Shown here: positions 8,626 to 16,836 of the stretch, in pieces
Layout: each line of letters begins with the position of its first letter
Numbering within the stretch: position 1 is the stretch's first letter
Assembly: GCF_009866765.1 (NCBI RefSeq)
Contig: NZ_CP019431.1
Coordinates: 3,844,001-3,908,000, forward strand
Direction of reading: 5' to 3'
Origin: Pseudomonas sp. S35
Lineage (GTDB): Bacteria > Pseudomonadota > Gammaproteobacteria > Pseudomonadales > Pseudomonadaceae
DNA: 64,000 nt
Position numbers and translations under genes: made by a program
The notes under the pieces: generated by a model
Told to the model about the DNA's origin: nothing
Seen by the model: the letters and a program-made list of their open reading frames with translations, nothing else
Databases searched by the model: none

Positions 8626-9870
8626 TTGAAAAAGAACGTTCTTATCATTGGTGCAGGAGGTGTCGCCAAGGTGGTGGCCCACAAGTGCGCGCAGCACAAC
8701 GACGAACTCGGTCGTATTGCTATCGCGTCGCGCAACATCTCCAAATGCCAGGCCATCATCGACAGCGTCAAGGCCAAGGGTAGCCTCAAAGTACCCGCCG
8801 ACATCCAAGCCTTCGCGCTGAACGCCCTGGACGTGGAAGCGACCAAGGCCCTGATCCGCGAGACCGAATCGCAGATCGTCATCAACGTGGGTTCCGCGTT
8901 CCTCAACATGTCGGTCCTGCGTGCCTGCATCGACACGGGCGTTGCGTACCTCGACACCGCTATCCACGAAGAGCCGGGCAAGGTCTGCGAGACCCCGCCG
9001 TGGTATGGCAACTACGAGTGGAACCACCTGCAAGAGTGCAAAGAGAAAAACATCACCGCCATTCTTGGCGTGGGCTTTGACCCAGGTGTCGTCAACGCGT
9101 ATGCCGCGCTGGCGCAGCAACAGCATTTCGACCGCATTGATTCGATCGACATTCTCGACGTCAATGCCGGCTCACATGGCAAATACTTCGCCACCAATTT
9201 CGATCCGGAAATCAACTTCCGCGAATTCACCGGGCAGGTGTGGAGCTGGCAGAACAGCCAGTGGACCAGCAACACCATGTTCGAAGTCAAACGCACCGAC
9301 GACCTGCCGGTAGTCGGTTCGCAGAACCTCTACCTCACCGGTCACGATGAAGTGCACTCGCTGTCGAAAAACCTCGACGTGCCCAACGTGCGGTTCTGGA
9401 TGAGCTTCGGCGAACACTACATCAACGTGTTCACCGTACTGAAAAACCTCGGCCTGCTCTCCGAGAAGCCGGTCAAGACTGCCGAAGGCCTGGAAGTGGT
9501 GCCGTTGAAAGTGGTCAAGGCCGTACTGCCCGACCCGTCTTCGCTCGCCCCGGGCTACACCGGCAAGACCTGCATCGGCGACCTGGTCAAAGGCACCAAG
9601 GACGGCCAGCCGCGCGAGTTGTTCATCTACAACGTGGCCTGCCACGAAGAAGCCTTTGCCGAGACCGACAGCCAGGGCATCTCCTACACCGCAGGCGTTC
9701 CACCGGTAGCCGCCGCGCTGCTGGTAGCCCGTGGCGAGTGGGACGTGAAACACATGGCCAACGTCGAGGAACTGCCGGCTGAGCCGTTCCTGAAAGCGCT
9801 GGACGTGATGGGCTTGCCGACTCGGATCAAGGACGAGCACGGTGATCGAGCCTGGGATGCGATTGCCTGA
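8626..9870 (+). CDS. carboxynorspermidine synthase (saccharopine dehydrogenase family)
   Basis: A 414-residue NAD(P)H-dependent enzyme with a Rossmann motif at the very start (VLIIGAGGVAKVVAHKC). It belongs to the saccharopine dehydrogenase family and is the carboxynorspermidine/carboxyspermidine dehydrogenase type, joining aspartate semialdehyde to a diamine by reductive amination. I choose a TTG start at 8626 because GGAGAAAG lies at the right distance and the Rossmann strand then begins at residue 3. The ATG at 8557 would add 23 residues and overlap nspC by 41 bases. It is co-transcribed with nspC and closed by the terminator at 9891-9922. Confidence 0.9.
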   Translation: MKKNVLIIGAGGVAKVVAHKCAQHNDELGRIAIASRNISKCQAIIDSVKAKGSLKVPADIQAFALNALDVEATKALIRETESQIVINVGSAFLNMSVLRACIDTGVAYLDTAIHEEPGKVCETPPWYGNYEWNHLQECKEKNITAILGVGFDPGVVNAYAALAQQQHFDRIDSIDILDVNAGSHGKYFATNFDPEINFREFTGQVWSWQNSQWTSNTMFEVKRTDDLPVVGSQNLYLTGHDEVHSLSKNLDVPNVRFWMSFGEHYINVFTVLKNLGLLSEKPVKTAEGLEVVPLKVVKAVLPDPSSLAPGYTGKTCIGDLVKGTKDGQPRELFIYNVACHEEAFAETDSQGISYTAGVPPVAAALLVARGEWDVKHMANVEELPAEPFLKALDVMGLPTRIKDEHGDRAWDAIA

Positions 9871-9890
9871 TAGGCGATAGCTGACCGAAC

Positions 9891-9922
9891 AAAAAAATGC
9901 GCCCTCAGGGGCGCATTTTTTG
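9891..9922 (+). terminator. rho-independent terminator of the nspC operon
   Basis: The stem AATGCGCCC/GGGCGCATT with a TCAG loop is followed by a run of T, and preceded by a run of A. It lies about 20 bases after the stop of the carboxynorspermidine synthase gene. Confidence 0.93.
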
Positions 9923-9979
9923 TTTGGGGTGGGTAGCGATTACAAACCAATGAAGATCCAAATGTGGGAGGGGGCTTTT

Positions 9980-10111
9980 GTGGTGAGCGGGCTTGCCCCG
10001 CGCTGGGCTGCGAAGCGGCCCCAAAACCGGCCAATGGGTTATGACTGAAAAAACGCGGTGCCTGGATTGGGGCTGCTTCGCAACCCAGCGCGGGGCAAGC
10101 CCGCTCACCAC
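9980..10111. repeat. REP doublet (REPIN-like), copy 1
   Basis: Two inverted REP arms, GTGGTGAGCGGGCTTGCCCC at the left and its near-complement at the right, each with an inner GCTGGGCTGCGAAGC-type hairpin, enclose about 45 bases. The whole element is 132 bp, exactly the length of the second complete copy at 36383-36514. The central segments are also related (CTGAAAA..GCGGTG.CTGG.TTGGGG). It fills part of the 670-base stretch 9871-10543, which holds no gene; the rest is a REP-like GGGGCAAGCCCCTCCCACAG at about 10204-10223 and the leader described next. Confidence 0.9.
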
Positions 10112-10411
10112 AAAGTTATGTATAAGCCTTTAAGAGTTGTGTAGATACTCATGCCCGATGAGGCCGTGTCAGTTGATGCATCTTGGCTGACACACTGCTA
10201 TCAGGGGCAAGCCCCTCCCACAGGGATAGCACTTCGCCCCAGACTCTCAGAGTTTTCCCACGACTGTTTCAGGTTGTCGCTCGGAACGCGGCTGACTAAC
10301 CTCTGCGCCGTCGCTGCCAATTCAGCGACCGGATTTGACCGTCTGACTTCAAAGAGCAACTGCGCCAACACCGAGCTTAGGCGTTTTTTTACGTCTGATG
10401 TATCGTGTCGC

Positions 10412-10488
10412 GGCAGCTGTACGCGGGATACCTTCGGGTATGCCGGTTTTGTTCTTTGGGCCGGTCGGTCAACCCGCGTACAGCTGCC
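10412..10488 (+). promoter_or_regulatory. folded leader element (three-way junction) upstream of the DUF6124 gene
   Basis: A perfect 16-bp stem pairs GGCAGCTGTACGCGGG (10412-10427) with CCCGCGTACAGCTGCC (10473-10488). Inside it are a hairpin ATACC-TTCG-GGTAT (10428-10441), a UUCG tetraloop, and a second weaker hairpin GCCGG...CCGGT (10442-10465). Together they would make an RNA three-way junction. It ends 55 bases before the ATG of the DUF6124 gene. That RNA is the active form is inference; a DNA cruciform or protein site is the alternative. Confidence 0.65.
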
Positions 10489-10543
10489 ACCCTCTTCGAT
10501 TGACCGCGAATCGTGGCAGCCCCATTTACAAAGGAGTTCCACC

Positions 10544-10783
10544 ATGATTAAAGACAGCCCAAATCCCCCAGATAAACTCTTCACCGTGCGCCCCGGCCTG
10601 GGCACCGAAACCCTGCTGGTCAACGCCTCCCAGGATCTATCCTCCATCACCGACATCGCCACTCACCTGGCCTTTGAAATCGACGGTGCGCAACGCAATG
10701 TGGCGTTGGGTATCTGCCGAATGCTGGAAGGTGTGCAACTGTTGGTAGACAAAGCATTGGATGACGCCCATCCAGCGGCATGA
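10544..10783 (+). CDS. DUF6124 family small protein
   Basis: A 79-residue protein starting at an ATG with a strong AAGGAG site. It has MIKDSPNPPD, then FTVRPGLGTETLLVNASQDL, and a helical C-terminal half ending in DDAHPAA. This is the pattern of DUF6124, a Pseudomonas-restricted small protein family that often occurs in several copies per genome; function unknown. No signal peptide. The frame is open further upstream (to 10151), but that part overlaps the folded leader and is not coding. It ends just before a 24-base perfect palindrome. Confidence 0.82.
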   Translation: MIKDSPNPPDKLFTVRPGLGTETLLVNASQDLSSITDIATHLAFEIDGAQRNVALGICRMLEGVQLLVDKALDDAHPAA

Positions 10784-10794
10784 CACCCAGATCA

Positions 10795-10818
10795 TCGTTC
10801 CCACGCGCGTGGGAACGA
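10795..10818. terminator. perfect 24-base palindrome between convergent genes
   Basis: TCGTTCCCACGCGCGTGGGAACGA is its own reverse complement. It lies between the stops of the DUF6124 gene and the convergent glutaminase gene, so it could end transcription from both sides, although there is no T run. The same GTTCCCACGC...GCGTGGGAAC word is a common intergenic repeat in fluorescent pseudomonads. Confidence 0.6.
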
Positions 10819-10820
10819 GC

Positions 10821-11729
10821 TCAAAACACCGACCACCCAATCCGCTCACTCAACAACTCCAACGCCTTGATCCCCGCCAGCGAATTCCCCGCCGCGTTCA
10901 ACTCAGGCGACCACACGCACACGGTAAATTGCCCCGGCACCACCGCGACAATGCCGCCGCCCACACCGCTCTTGCCGGGCAAGCCCACGCGATAGGCAAA
11001 ATTGCCCGCCTCGTCATACAGCCCGCTGGTGGCCATGATCGAGTTGACTTGCTTGGTCTGGCGCGCGGTGAGGATCTGTTCGCCGCTGTGGGCGCTGGTG
11101 CCCTCGTTGGCCAGGAAGCTGAAGGCTTTGGCCAGGTCCAGGCAGCTCATCTGCAAGGCGCAGTAGTTGAAGTAGCTGTGCAGCACCGCGTCCACGTCGT
11201 TATGGAAATTGCCGAAGGACTTCATCAGATAGGCCATGGCCGCATTGCGCGCACCGTGCTGGGCTTCGGAGTCGGCGACGACGCTATTGACCAGGATCTG
11301 CGGGTTGCCCGACAGGCGCCGTACAAAGTCGCGCATCGACAAGATCGGCACGGCGAAGCGCGACTGGTTGATGTCGCAAATCACCAGTGCGCCGGCATTG
11401 ATGAACGGATTACGCGGGCGGCCGCGTTCAAATTCCAGCTGCACCAGCGAGTTGAACGGTTGCCCCGAAGGCTCGTGCCCCAAGCGCTCCCAGATGGTTT
11501 CACCGCCGTGGTCGATGGCTTGCACCAGGCTGAACACCTTGGAAATGCTTTGCACCGAGAACAGCGTATCGGCGTCACCGGCGCGGTAGGCCGAGCCGTC
11601 GTTGCCGTATACCGCGATGCCCAGTTGGTTGGCCGGTACATCGGCCAGCGCGGGAATGTAGTCGGCGACTTTGCCGCGGCCGATCAGTGGGCGCACTTCG
11701 TCGAGGATCGACTCCAGCAGCGCCTGCAT
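10821..11729 (-). CDS. glsA: glutaminase
   Basis: A serine beta-lactamase-fold glutaminase that hydrolyses glutamine to glutamate and ammonia. The catalytic SxxK motif is [12 protein letters not shown], and further conserved blocks are [45 protein letters not shown] and [15 protein letters not shown]. Starting at the ATG at 11729 (MQALLESIL) gives 302 residues, the usual family length; the upstream ATG at 11744 would add five residues and neither has a strong ribosome site. It is the short form without ankyrin or STAS domains, so it should be cytoplasmic. Monocistronic. Confidence 0.95.
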   Translation of the reverse strand: MQALLESILDEVRPLIGRGKVADYIPALADVPANQLGIAVYGNDGSAYRAGDADTLFSVQSISKVFSLVQAIDHGGETIWERLGHEPSGQPFNSLVQLEFERGRPRNPFINAGALVICDINQSRFAVPILSMRDFVRRLSGNPQILVNSVVADSEAQHGARNAAMAYLMKSFGNFHNDVDAVLHSYFNYCALQMSCLDLAKAFSFLANEGTSAHSGEQILTARQTKQVNSIMATSGLYDEAGNFAYRVGLPGKSGVGGGIVAVVPGQFTVCVWSPELNAAGNSLAGIKALELLSERIGWSVF

Positions 11730-11954
11730 GTCTTGTCCGGTCATCGTGGTTTGGATCAGTTGTTAGCGGGGCGCGAAGGATACTTCAATGCGCGCGCAAG
11801 CCCCACATAATCTCTACTTCTCAGCAGGGCCACATACCGCATCCATAACGTGCGCATAGGTCATTACCGGGTAGGGATCGCTCGTCAGTCAAAGTACGCT
11901 CGCCGACCGGCGAGAAAGGCCTGCCTCCTCGCCACAGATAGGTGTTGCGCGCCT

Positions 11955-12365
11955 TCAAAAATGCGCCACATCCGACACCCGCTCATCCAGCACATCCCGC
12001 GCCAGCGCCCAGGCCTGGTCCTTGGACTCCACCACCAGCAACGGATAGCCCCAGGCCTTGCCGAACATCAGCGCAAACGGTTTGAGTGCCAGGCGTTTGG
12101 CAGCGCTGGGTTCGACCTGGATCATGCCTTTGACGAACGTGCGCAGCGCCTGTCGGTGCTTCTTCATCCAGATCGAGGCTTGCTTGCGCTGTTCATGGGA
12201 ATGTTCGTAGTCGTTTTCGTCCACGGCTTTTTCGTGCAGCAGCAGGAAGGATTGCTGCCGTGCCAACAGGTCTTCAAAGACCCGGAAGGCGTCCTCCGGC
12301 CCGCCTTGGTTCGGGGCATCGAAGACGATTTTGACCACAGGGAACGTTGTACTGTCGAGTCGCAT
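11955..12365 (-). CDS. hypothetical protein
   Basis: A 136-residue soluble protein with a good AAGGAG site before the ATG at 12365. It begins TTFPVVKIVFDAP, then has a long charged helical region (residues about 25-85, rich in Lys, Arg, Glu and Gln) and ends in YPLLVVESKDQAWALA. The repeated Lys/His-rich helices and the STAS-like first strand do not let me assign a family. It is transcribed away from the divergent AraC-type regulator at 12476. The 225 bases between its stop and glsA hold only a GC-rich inverted repeat CTCGCCGACCGGCGAG at about 11898-11913. Confidence 0.7.
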   Translation of the reverse strand: MRLDSTTFPVVKIVFDAPNQGGPEDAFRVFEDLLARQQSFLLLHEKAVDENDYEHSHEQRKQASIWMKKHRQALRTFVKGMIQVEPSAAKRLALKPFALMFGKAWGYPLLVVESKDQAWALARDVLDERVSDVAHF

Positions 12366-12475
12366 GGCAAAGCTCCTTAATGAGAGTGGATCTCAATATA
12401 AGGCTCAAACCACTGGACGGCATTGCACAGAATAGCCAGACTGTTTCGCAATCCGGCCAACCTGCGATCCCCGCC

Positions 12476-13381
12476 ATGAAGCACCACCGCCTTGATCTGT
12501 TCGACCCGCTCACGGCCAAGGATGCCGATGTGGTGCCCCGCGCCGTGGTGGCCGTGGGTGCCAGCAGCGCGTCGGACACCTGGGAGCACACCCCGCACGC
12601 CCATCGCAAGGGCCAGTTGATGTACACCCTGCGCGGGGTGATTCATTGTGAAATCGAGGCCGGGATATGGATCGTTCCGCCGCAATGCGCGCTATGGATT
12701 CCCGGTGGCGTGTCGCATTCGGCGCGGGGCAATGGCGAAGCCCATGTGTATTGCCTGCTGATCGACCCCGATGCCGCAGGCGCCCTGCCCGCGCAATGCT
12801 GTACGCTGGGCGTGTCGGGCCTGTTGCATGAGTTGATCACCAAGGCGATCAGCTTCCCCCAGTTGTACGAGGTCGACGGCGCCCAGGGACGGTTGATCAA
12901 CACGCTATTGGATGAACTGGCCCAAGCCCCACTGGAAGCCCTGCACCTGCCGATGCCCCAGGACTCGCGCCTGCGTCGCTTGGCCAACAGCTTGCTGGCC
13001 AACCCTGCGGACAAAGCCACCCTCGGCCAATGGGCCGTGCGTATCGGCATGAGTGAACGCAGCATGACGCGCCTGTTGCTGGAGGAGCTGGGCCTGAGTT
13101 TTGGCCGTTGGCGGCGGCAGTTACATGTGATCCTGTCGTTGCAACGTCTGGCCACGGGCGACAGTGTGCAGCGAGTGGCCCTGGACCTGGGCTATGAAAA
13201 CGCCAGCGGCTTCATCACCATGTTCCGCAAGACCGTAGGCCAGCCGCCGGCTCGCTACCTGGCAGATCGGGCCGCGGTGTTCAGCGCGACCGCCCAGTGC
13301 AGCGGGCATCTCCTGCCCATCGGGATGGGCGAAAAGCGCCCTAAGCTCAGATCGAAAGATTATTTATCGAATGTTTTTTAG
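12476..13381 (+). CDS. AraC family transcriptional regulator with cupin sensor
   Basis: A 301-residue regulator. The N-terminal half is an AraC-type cupin sensor (HTPHAHRKGQLMYTLRG at about residues 39-56, then IVPPQCALWIPGGVSHS), where His residues would line the pocket. The C-terminal half has two helix-turn-helix motifs: TLGQWAVRIGMSERSMTRLL and the signature ALDLGYENASGFITMFRKTVG. The layout resembles NimR/YbfI-like regulators that often control a neighbouring exporter. The ATG at 12476 gives the usual N-terminus. The next gene downstream is an orphan binding protein, 41 bases away, a possible target. Confidence 0.88.
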   Translation: MKHHRLDLFDPLTAKDADVVPRAVVAVGASSASDTWEHTPHAHRKGQLMYTLRGVIHCEIEAGIWIVPPQCALWIPGGVSHSARGNGEAHVYCLLIDPDAAGALPAQCCTLGVSGLLHELITKAISFPQLYEVDGAQGRLINTLLDELAQAPLEALHLPMPQDSRLRRLANSLLANPADKATLGQWAVRIGMSERSMTRLLLEELGLSFGRWRRQLHVILSLQRLATGDSVQRVALDLGYENASGFITMFRKTVGQPPARYLADRAAVFSATAQCSGHLLPIGMGEKRPKLRSKDYLSNVF

Positions 13382-13422
13382 AACTTTATGCTTGGACAAA
13401 TTCGCTGACTATCGAGCGCACC

Positions 13423-14367
13423 ATGTCCATACGTCGTCCCCTCGCTGCTGCTTTAGGGTTGCTGGCCTTCTCCGTCGCCGTGAGCGCCGCGGCCCAGGAC
13501 ACCCTGCGCATCGGCTATCAAAAATCCTCGACCCTGATCACCCTGCTGAAAACCCAAGGCTCCCTGGAGAAAGCCCTCAAGGCTGACAACATTGATGTGA
13601 GCTGGCACGAGTTCCCCAGCGGCCTGCCACTGCTCGAGGCGCTGAACGTGGGCAACGTGGATATCAGCGCCGACGTGGCCGACACGGTGCCGATCTTCGC
13701 CCAGGCGGCCCAGGCCAAGCTCACGTACTTTGCCCAGGAGGCGCCCTCGCCATCGGCCCAGGCCATCGTGGTGCGCAAGGACTCGCCGATTCAACAGCTG
13801 GCAGATTTGAAGGGCAAGAAAATTGCGGTCACTAAAGCCGCTGGCACCCACTATTTGCTCATCGCTGCGCTGAATAAAGCAGGGTTGGCCTTCTCGGATA
13901 TTGAACCTGCCTACCTGTCGCCCGCCGACGGTCGTGCCGCGTTCGAAAACAACAAAGTCGACGCCTGGGTCACGTGGGAGCCCTTCCTCACCGGTGTGCA
14001 GCGGCAACTGCCGACGCGCACCCTGGCCGATGGCGCGGGGCTGGCCAGCTACAAGCGCTATTACCTAACGGGCACGCCGTACGCCAAAGCGCATCCCGAG
14101 GTTTTGAAGGTGGTGTATGGGGAATTGGAAAAGGCCGGCAAGTGGGTGAAAGCCCATCCGCAGGACGCGGCGAAGGTGCTGGGGCCGCTGTGGGGCAATC
14201 TGGACGTGGCCACGGTTGAGGCGGCGAATGCGCACCGTAGTTATCAGGTACAGCCGGTGACGGTGGAGCAGTTGGGGGAACAACAGAAGATTGCCGATGC
14301 GTTCTTCAAGGCGGGGCTGTTGCCCAGGGCAGTGGATGCCAAGGATGTAGAAACCTGGAAGCCTTGA
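13423..14367 (+). CDS. sulfonate/nitrate-type ABC transporter substrate-binding protein
   Basis: A 314-residue periplasmic protein with a signal peptide of about 24 residues ending in AAA. It has the SsuA/TauA signature: TLRIGYQKSSTLITLLKTQG, then LPLLEALNVGNVDISADVADTVPIFAQAA and VDAWVTWEPFL. Such proteins deliver aliphatic sulfonates, taurine or related anions to a membrane permease. No permease or ATPase lies next to it, so it must use one encoded elsewhere or have another role. It follows the AraC regulator in the same direction. Confidence 0.88.
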   Translation: MSIRRPLAAALGLLAFSVAVSAAAQDTLRIGYQKSSTLITLLKTQGSLEKALKADNIDVSWHEFPSGLPLLEALNVGNVDISADVADTVPIFAQAAQAKLTYFAQEAPSPSAQAIVVRKDSPIQQLADLKGKKIAVTKAAGTHYLLIAALNKAGLAFSDIEPAYLSPADGRAAFENNKVDAWVTWEPFLTGVQRQLPTRTLADGAGLASYKRYYLTGTPYAKAHPEVLKVVYGELEKAGKWVKAHPQDAAKVLGPLWGNLDVATVEAANAHRSYQVQPVTVEQLGEQQKIADAFFKAGLLPRAVDAKDVETWKP

Positions 14368-14383
14368 AGGCTGGTTTGATCTA

Positions 14384-14407
14384 AATGTGGGAGTCCCCTC
14401 CCACATT
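14384..14407. repeat. short inverted repeat between convergent genes
   Basis: AATGTGGGAG-TCCC-CTCCCACATT. It sits between the stops of the binding protein gene and the convergent kinase gene. The AATGTGGGAG word also begins the REP copies near 27 and 9961, and its complement CTCCCACATT recurs at about 21546-21555. It may act as a bidirectional terminator. Confidence 0.7.
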
Positions 14408-14423
14408 GGGTTTGTATATGGCG

Positions 14424-15899
14424 TTAGATAAGTGTGCGGGCCAGGGCCTTTTTCCATTCGGTGTAACGCCCGGCCATCGCCGGATCATCCTGCGGTTCAA
14501 AGCGCTCGCGCTGGCGCTCCAACTGCCCCAACGCTTCATCACTCGCCCAAATCCCCAACGCCCTGCCCGCCAAATGCGCAGCGCCCAACGCCGATACTTC
14601 CGGCGATAGGCTGCGCACCACTGGGCGTTGCAGCAGGTTGGCCAGGAACTGCATCAGCCAGCGGTTGCGCGTGGCGCCGCCGTCCACCCACAGTTCCTTC
14701 AAGGGGCTGGCGATATCCTGCTGCATCGCTTCAAACACATCACGAATCTGATAACCGATGGACTCCAGCGACGCCCGCAGGATATGCGCGCCCGAGGTGG
14801 CTTCCGTCAGCCCGCAGATCAACCCACGCGCATCGGCTTTCCAATGCGGTGCGCCCAGCCCCGACAGCGCCGGCACAAAGTACACGCCACCGTTGTCCGG
14901 CAGTTGCGCTGCCTGTTCGGTCAACGCGTCCAGAGATTCCCCGGCCACCAGCCGCGAGGCCCACTGCACGGCGGCGCCGGTGTGGACGATATTGCCTTCC
15001 ATGCCAAACGTCGGTTTGGTGCCGTCGTGCCACGCCAGGGTGGTCGACAGCCCATGAGTGGACGCAATCGGGCCGCTCATGGGCGTCATCAAAGATGAGC
15101 CGGTGCCGAGCGTGGCCTTGACCAACCCCGGTGCAAAGCCGCCCTGCCCGTACAACGCGGCGTGGGAGTCGCCGATCATCGACATCACCGGGATGCCCGC
15201 AGGCAAGCCGCCCAACGCGACGGTTTCGGCGAAGAAACCGGCGCTGGGCTGGATCGGCGCCAACGCGGCCAAGGGGATCGCGAACAGGTCCAACAATTGT
15301 GGGTCCCAGCCGCAGGTGTGCAGGTTGAACAGTTGCGTGCGTGCGGCGTTGGAATAATCGGTGGCAAACACCTGGCCGCCGCTGAGTTTCCACAGCAGCC
15401 AACTGTCGACGGTGCCCAGGCAAATCTCACCCGCAGCGGCGCGGGCGTGGCCGTTGTCGAGGTTGTCGAGAATCCAGCGCAATTTGCCCGCCGAAAACAT
15501 CGGGTCGAGGGCCAAGCCGGTTTTTTCGAGGATGAGCGCCTCATGCCCCTGCGCATGTAATTGGGCGCACAACGCGGTGGAGCGCCGGCATTGCCAACTG
15601 ATGCACGGTGATAACGGCTCGCCGGTTTGCCGGTCCCAGGCCACCACCGATTCACGCTGGTTGCTGATGGCCACGGCCGTAATGGGCCGGTCCACCTGGG
15701 CCAGGCATTCTTCAATCGCCGCCAGGGTGCTGTGCCAGATAAACAGCGGGTCTTGTTCAGAGAATCCGGCCTGGGGGTGGCTGACGCTCAGCGGTCGCGA
15801 ACCGCGCGCGATCACCTGCCCGAGTTCGTTGACCAGCACCGCCTTGGCGTTGCTGGTGCCTTCGTCTATCGCCAGGATCAGCGGAGTGTTGTTCGTCAT
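14424..15899 (-). CDS. FGGY-family carbohydrate kinase
   Basis: A 491-residue ATP-dependent sugar kinase. The phosphate-1 loop is LILAIDEGTSNAKAVLV, the substrate region includes SNQRESVVAWDRQTGEPLSPCISWQ (as in glycerol and xylulose kinases), and the C-terminal half has IGDSHAALYGQGGF, GTGSSLMTPM and the FGGY-type LKELWVDGGATRNRWLMQF. The preferred start at 15899 follows the stop of the transketolase C-subunit gene by four bases, so the three minus-strand genes form one operon. In this setting it most likely phosphorylates a ketose made by the SDR dehydrogenases across the divergent promoter. The specific sugar cannot be read from the sequence; D-apulose kinase, xylulokinase and erythrulose kinase types are all in this family. 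Confidence 0.88.
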   Translation of the reverse strand: MTNNTPLILAIDEGTSNAKAVLVNELGQVIARGSRPLSVSHPQAGFSEQDPLFIWHSTLAAIEECLAQVDRPITAVAISNQRESVVAWDRQTGEPLSPCISWQCRRSTALCAQLHAQGHEALILEKTGLALDPMFSAGKLRWILDNLDNGHARAAAGEICLGTVDSWLLWKLSGGQVFATDYSNAARTQLFNLHTCGWDPQLLDLFAIPLAALAPIQPSAGFFAETVALGGLPAGIPVMSMIGDSHAALYGQGGFAPGLVKATLGTGSSLMTPMSGPIASTHGLSTTLAWHDGTKPTFGMEGNIVHTGAAVQWASRLVAGESLDALTEQAAQLPDNGGVYFVPALSGLGAPHWKADARGLICGLTEATSGAHILRASLESIGYQIRDVFEAMQQDIASPLKELWVDGGATRNRWLMQFLANLLQRPVVRSLSPEVSALGAAHLAGRALGIWASDEALGQLERQRERFEPQDDPAMAGRYTEWKKALARTLI

Positions 15900-15903
15900 G
15901 GGT

Positions 15904-16836
15904 TCACCGCAACCGAGTGGCAGCCGCCACGATCCCAGCCGCGTCGATGTTATGCAAGGCGCGGGTCGGTTCGCGGGCGCCGGCAGCGGCGTATTCGCCA
16001 TCGCCGATACCCAGGCGGATCAGGGCAATGCCCAGCCCGGCTTCGGCCAGCACTTCGGCGACCAGGCTGCCGACGCCGCCGTTGATGTTGTGTTCTTCCA
16101 CGCTGATCACCCCACGGGTGCCGCTCAAGGCGCTGAGCAGTACGTCGCGCTGCAGCGGCCGGATCGACGACAGATTGATCACCTGGGCCTGGATGCCCTG
16201 CTCCGCCAGCAACGCGGCCGCGTCCACCGCTTCATGCACCACCGAGCCCAGGGCCACGATGCTCACGTCCGCGCCCTGGCGCAGGATGTCCACCTGGCCG
16301 GGTTGGAAGTGGTAGTCGGCGCCGTGTACATCCGGCAAGGCTTTGCCGTCGAGGCGGATATACACCGGGCCGTGGTAACGCAGCGCGTAATCGACGATCT
16401 GCCGGCACTCGGCGGCATCCGCCGGGGCAAAGATCTGCACGTTACCGAAGCCACGCATCACCGAAATATCGTCAAGGCTGTGATGGGTGCTGGCCAACGG
16501 GCCGTAGCTGGTGCCGGCGTTGAGGCCGAACATTTTCACGTTGGCCTGGTTGTAGCAGACGTCCACCTTGATCTGCTCATTGGCGCGAGAGATGAGGAAC
16601 GGCGCCGCATTGCAGGTGACCGCAATCTTGCCGCCCAGGGCCAAGCCGGCTGCGACACTCACCAGGGACTGCTCGGCAATCCCAACGTTGATCAAGCGCT
16701 CTGCAAAGCGCTGTACAAACGGGCCGATCTTGGCTGTGGACGTGGAGTCGCTGACCACGGGCACCACATCCAACCCGGCATCCACTGCATCAATAAAGGC
16801 CTGCACCATGACGCTCGCCAAATGTTCACTCGCCAT
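15904..16836 (-). CDS. transketolase, C-terminal subunit
   Basis: A 310-residue protein equal to the pyrimidine-binding and C-terminal domains of transketolase. It has the E-box INVGIAEQSLVSVAAGLALGG (the catalytic Glu for thiamine diphosphate), THHSLDDISVMRG with the phosphate-contacting His, and the C-terminal domain ending near GDGEYAAAGAREPTRA. It overlaps the N-subunit gene by 11 bases and precedes the kinase gene by four, so the two subunits are made together. Split transketolases of this kind often serve dedicated carbohydrate routes (for example AptA/AptB for apulose 4-phosphate or SqwG/SqwH for sulfosugars). Confidence 0.92.
   Translation of the reverse strand: MASEHLASVMVQAFIDAVDAGLDVVPVVSDSTSTAKIGPFVQRFAERLINVGIAEQSLVSVAAGLALGGKIAVTCNAAPFLISRANEQIKVDVCYNQANVKMFGLNAGTSYGPLASTHHSLDDISVMRGFGNVQIFAPADAAECRQIVDYALRYHGPVYIRLDGKALPDVHGADYHFQPGQVDILRQGADVSIVALGSVVHEAVDAAALLAEQGIQAQVINLSSIRPLQRDVLLSALSGTRGVISVEEHNINGGVGSLVAEVLAEAGLGIALIRLGIGDGEYAAAGAREPTRALHNIDAAGIVAAATRLR

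Noticed and set aside
10151..10543. N-terminal extension of the DUF6124 protein
   Set aside because: The frame is open, but it covers the folded leader and REP-like sequence, and the ATG at 10544 has the AAGGAG site and family start.
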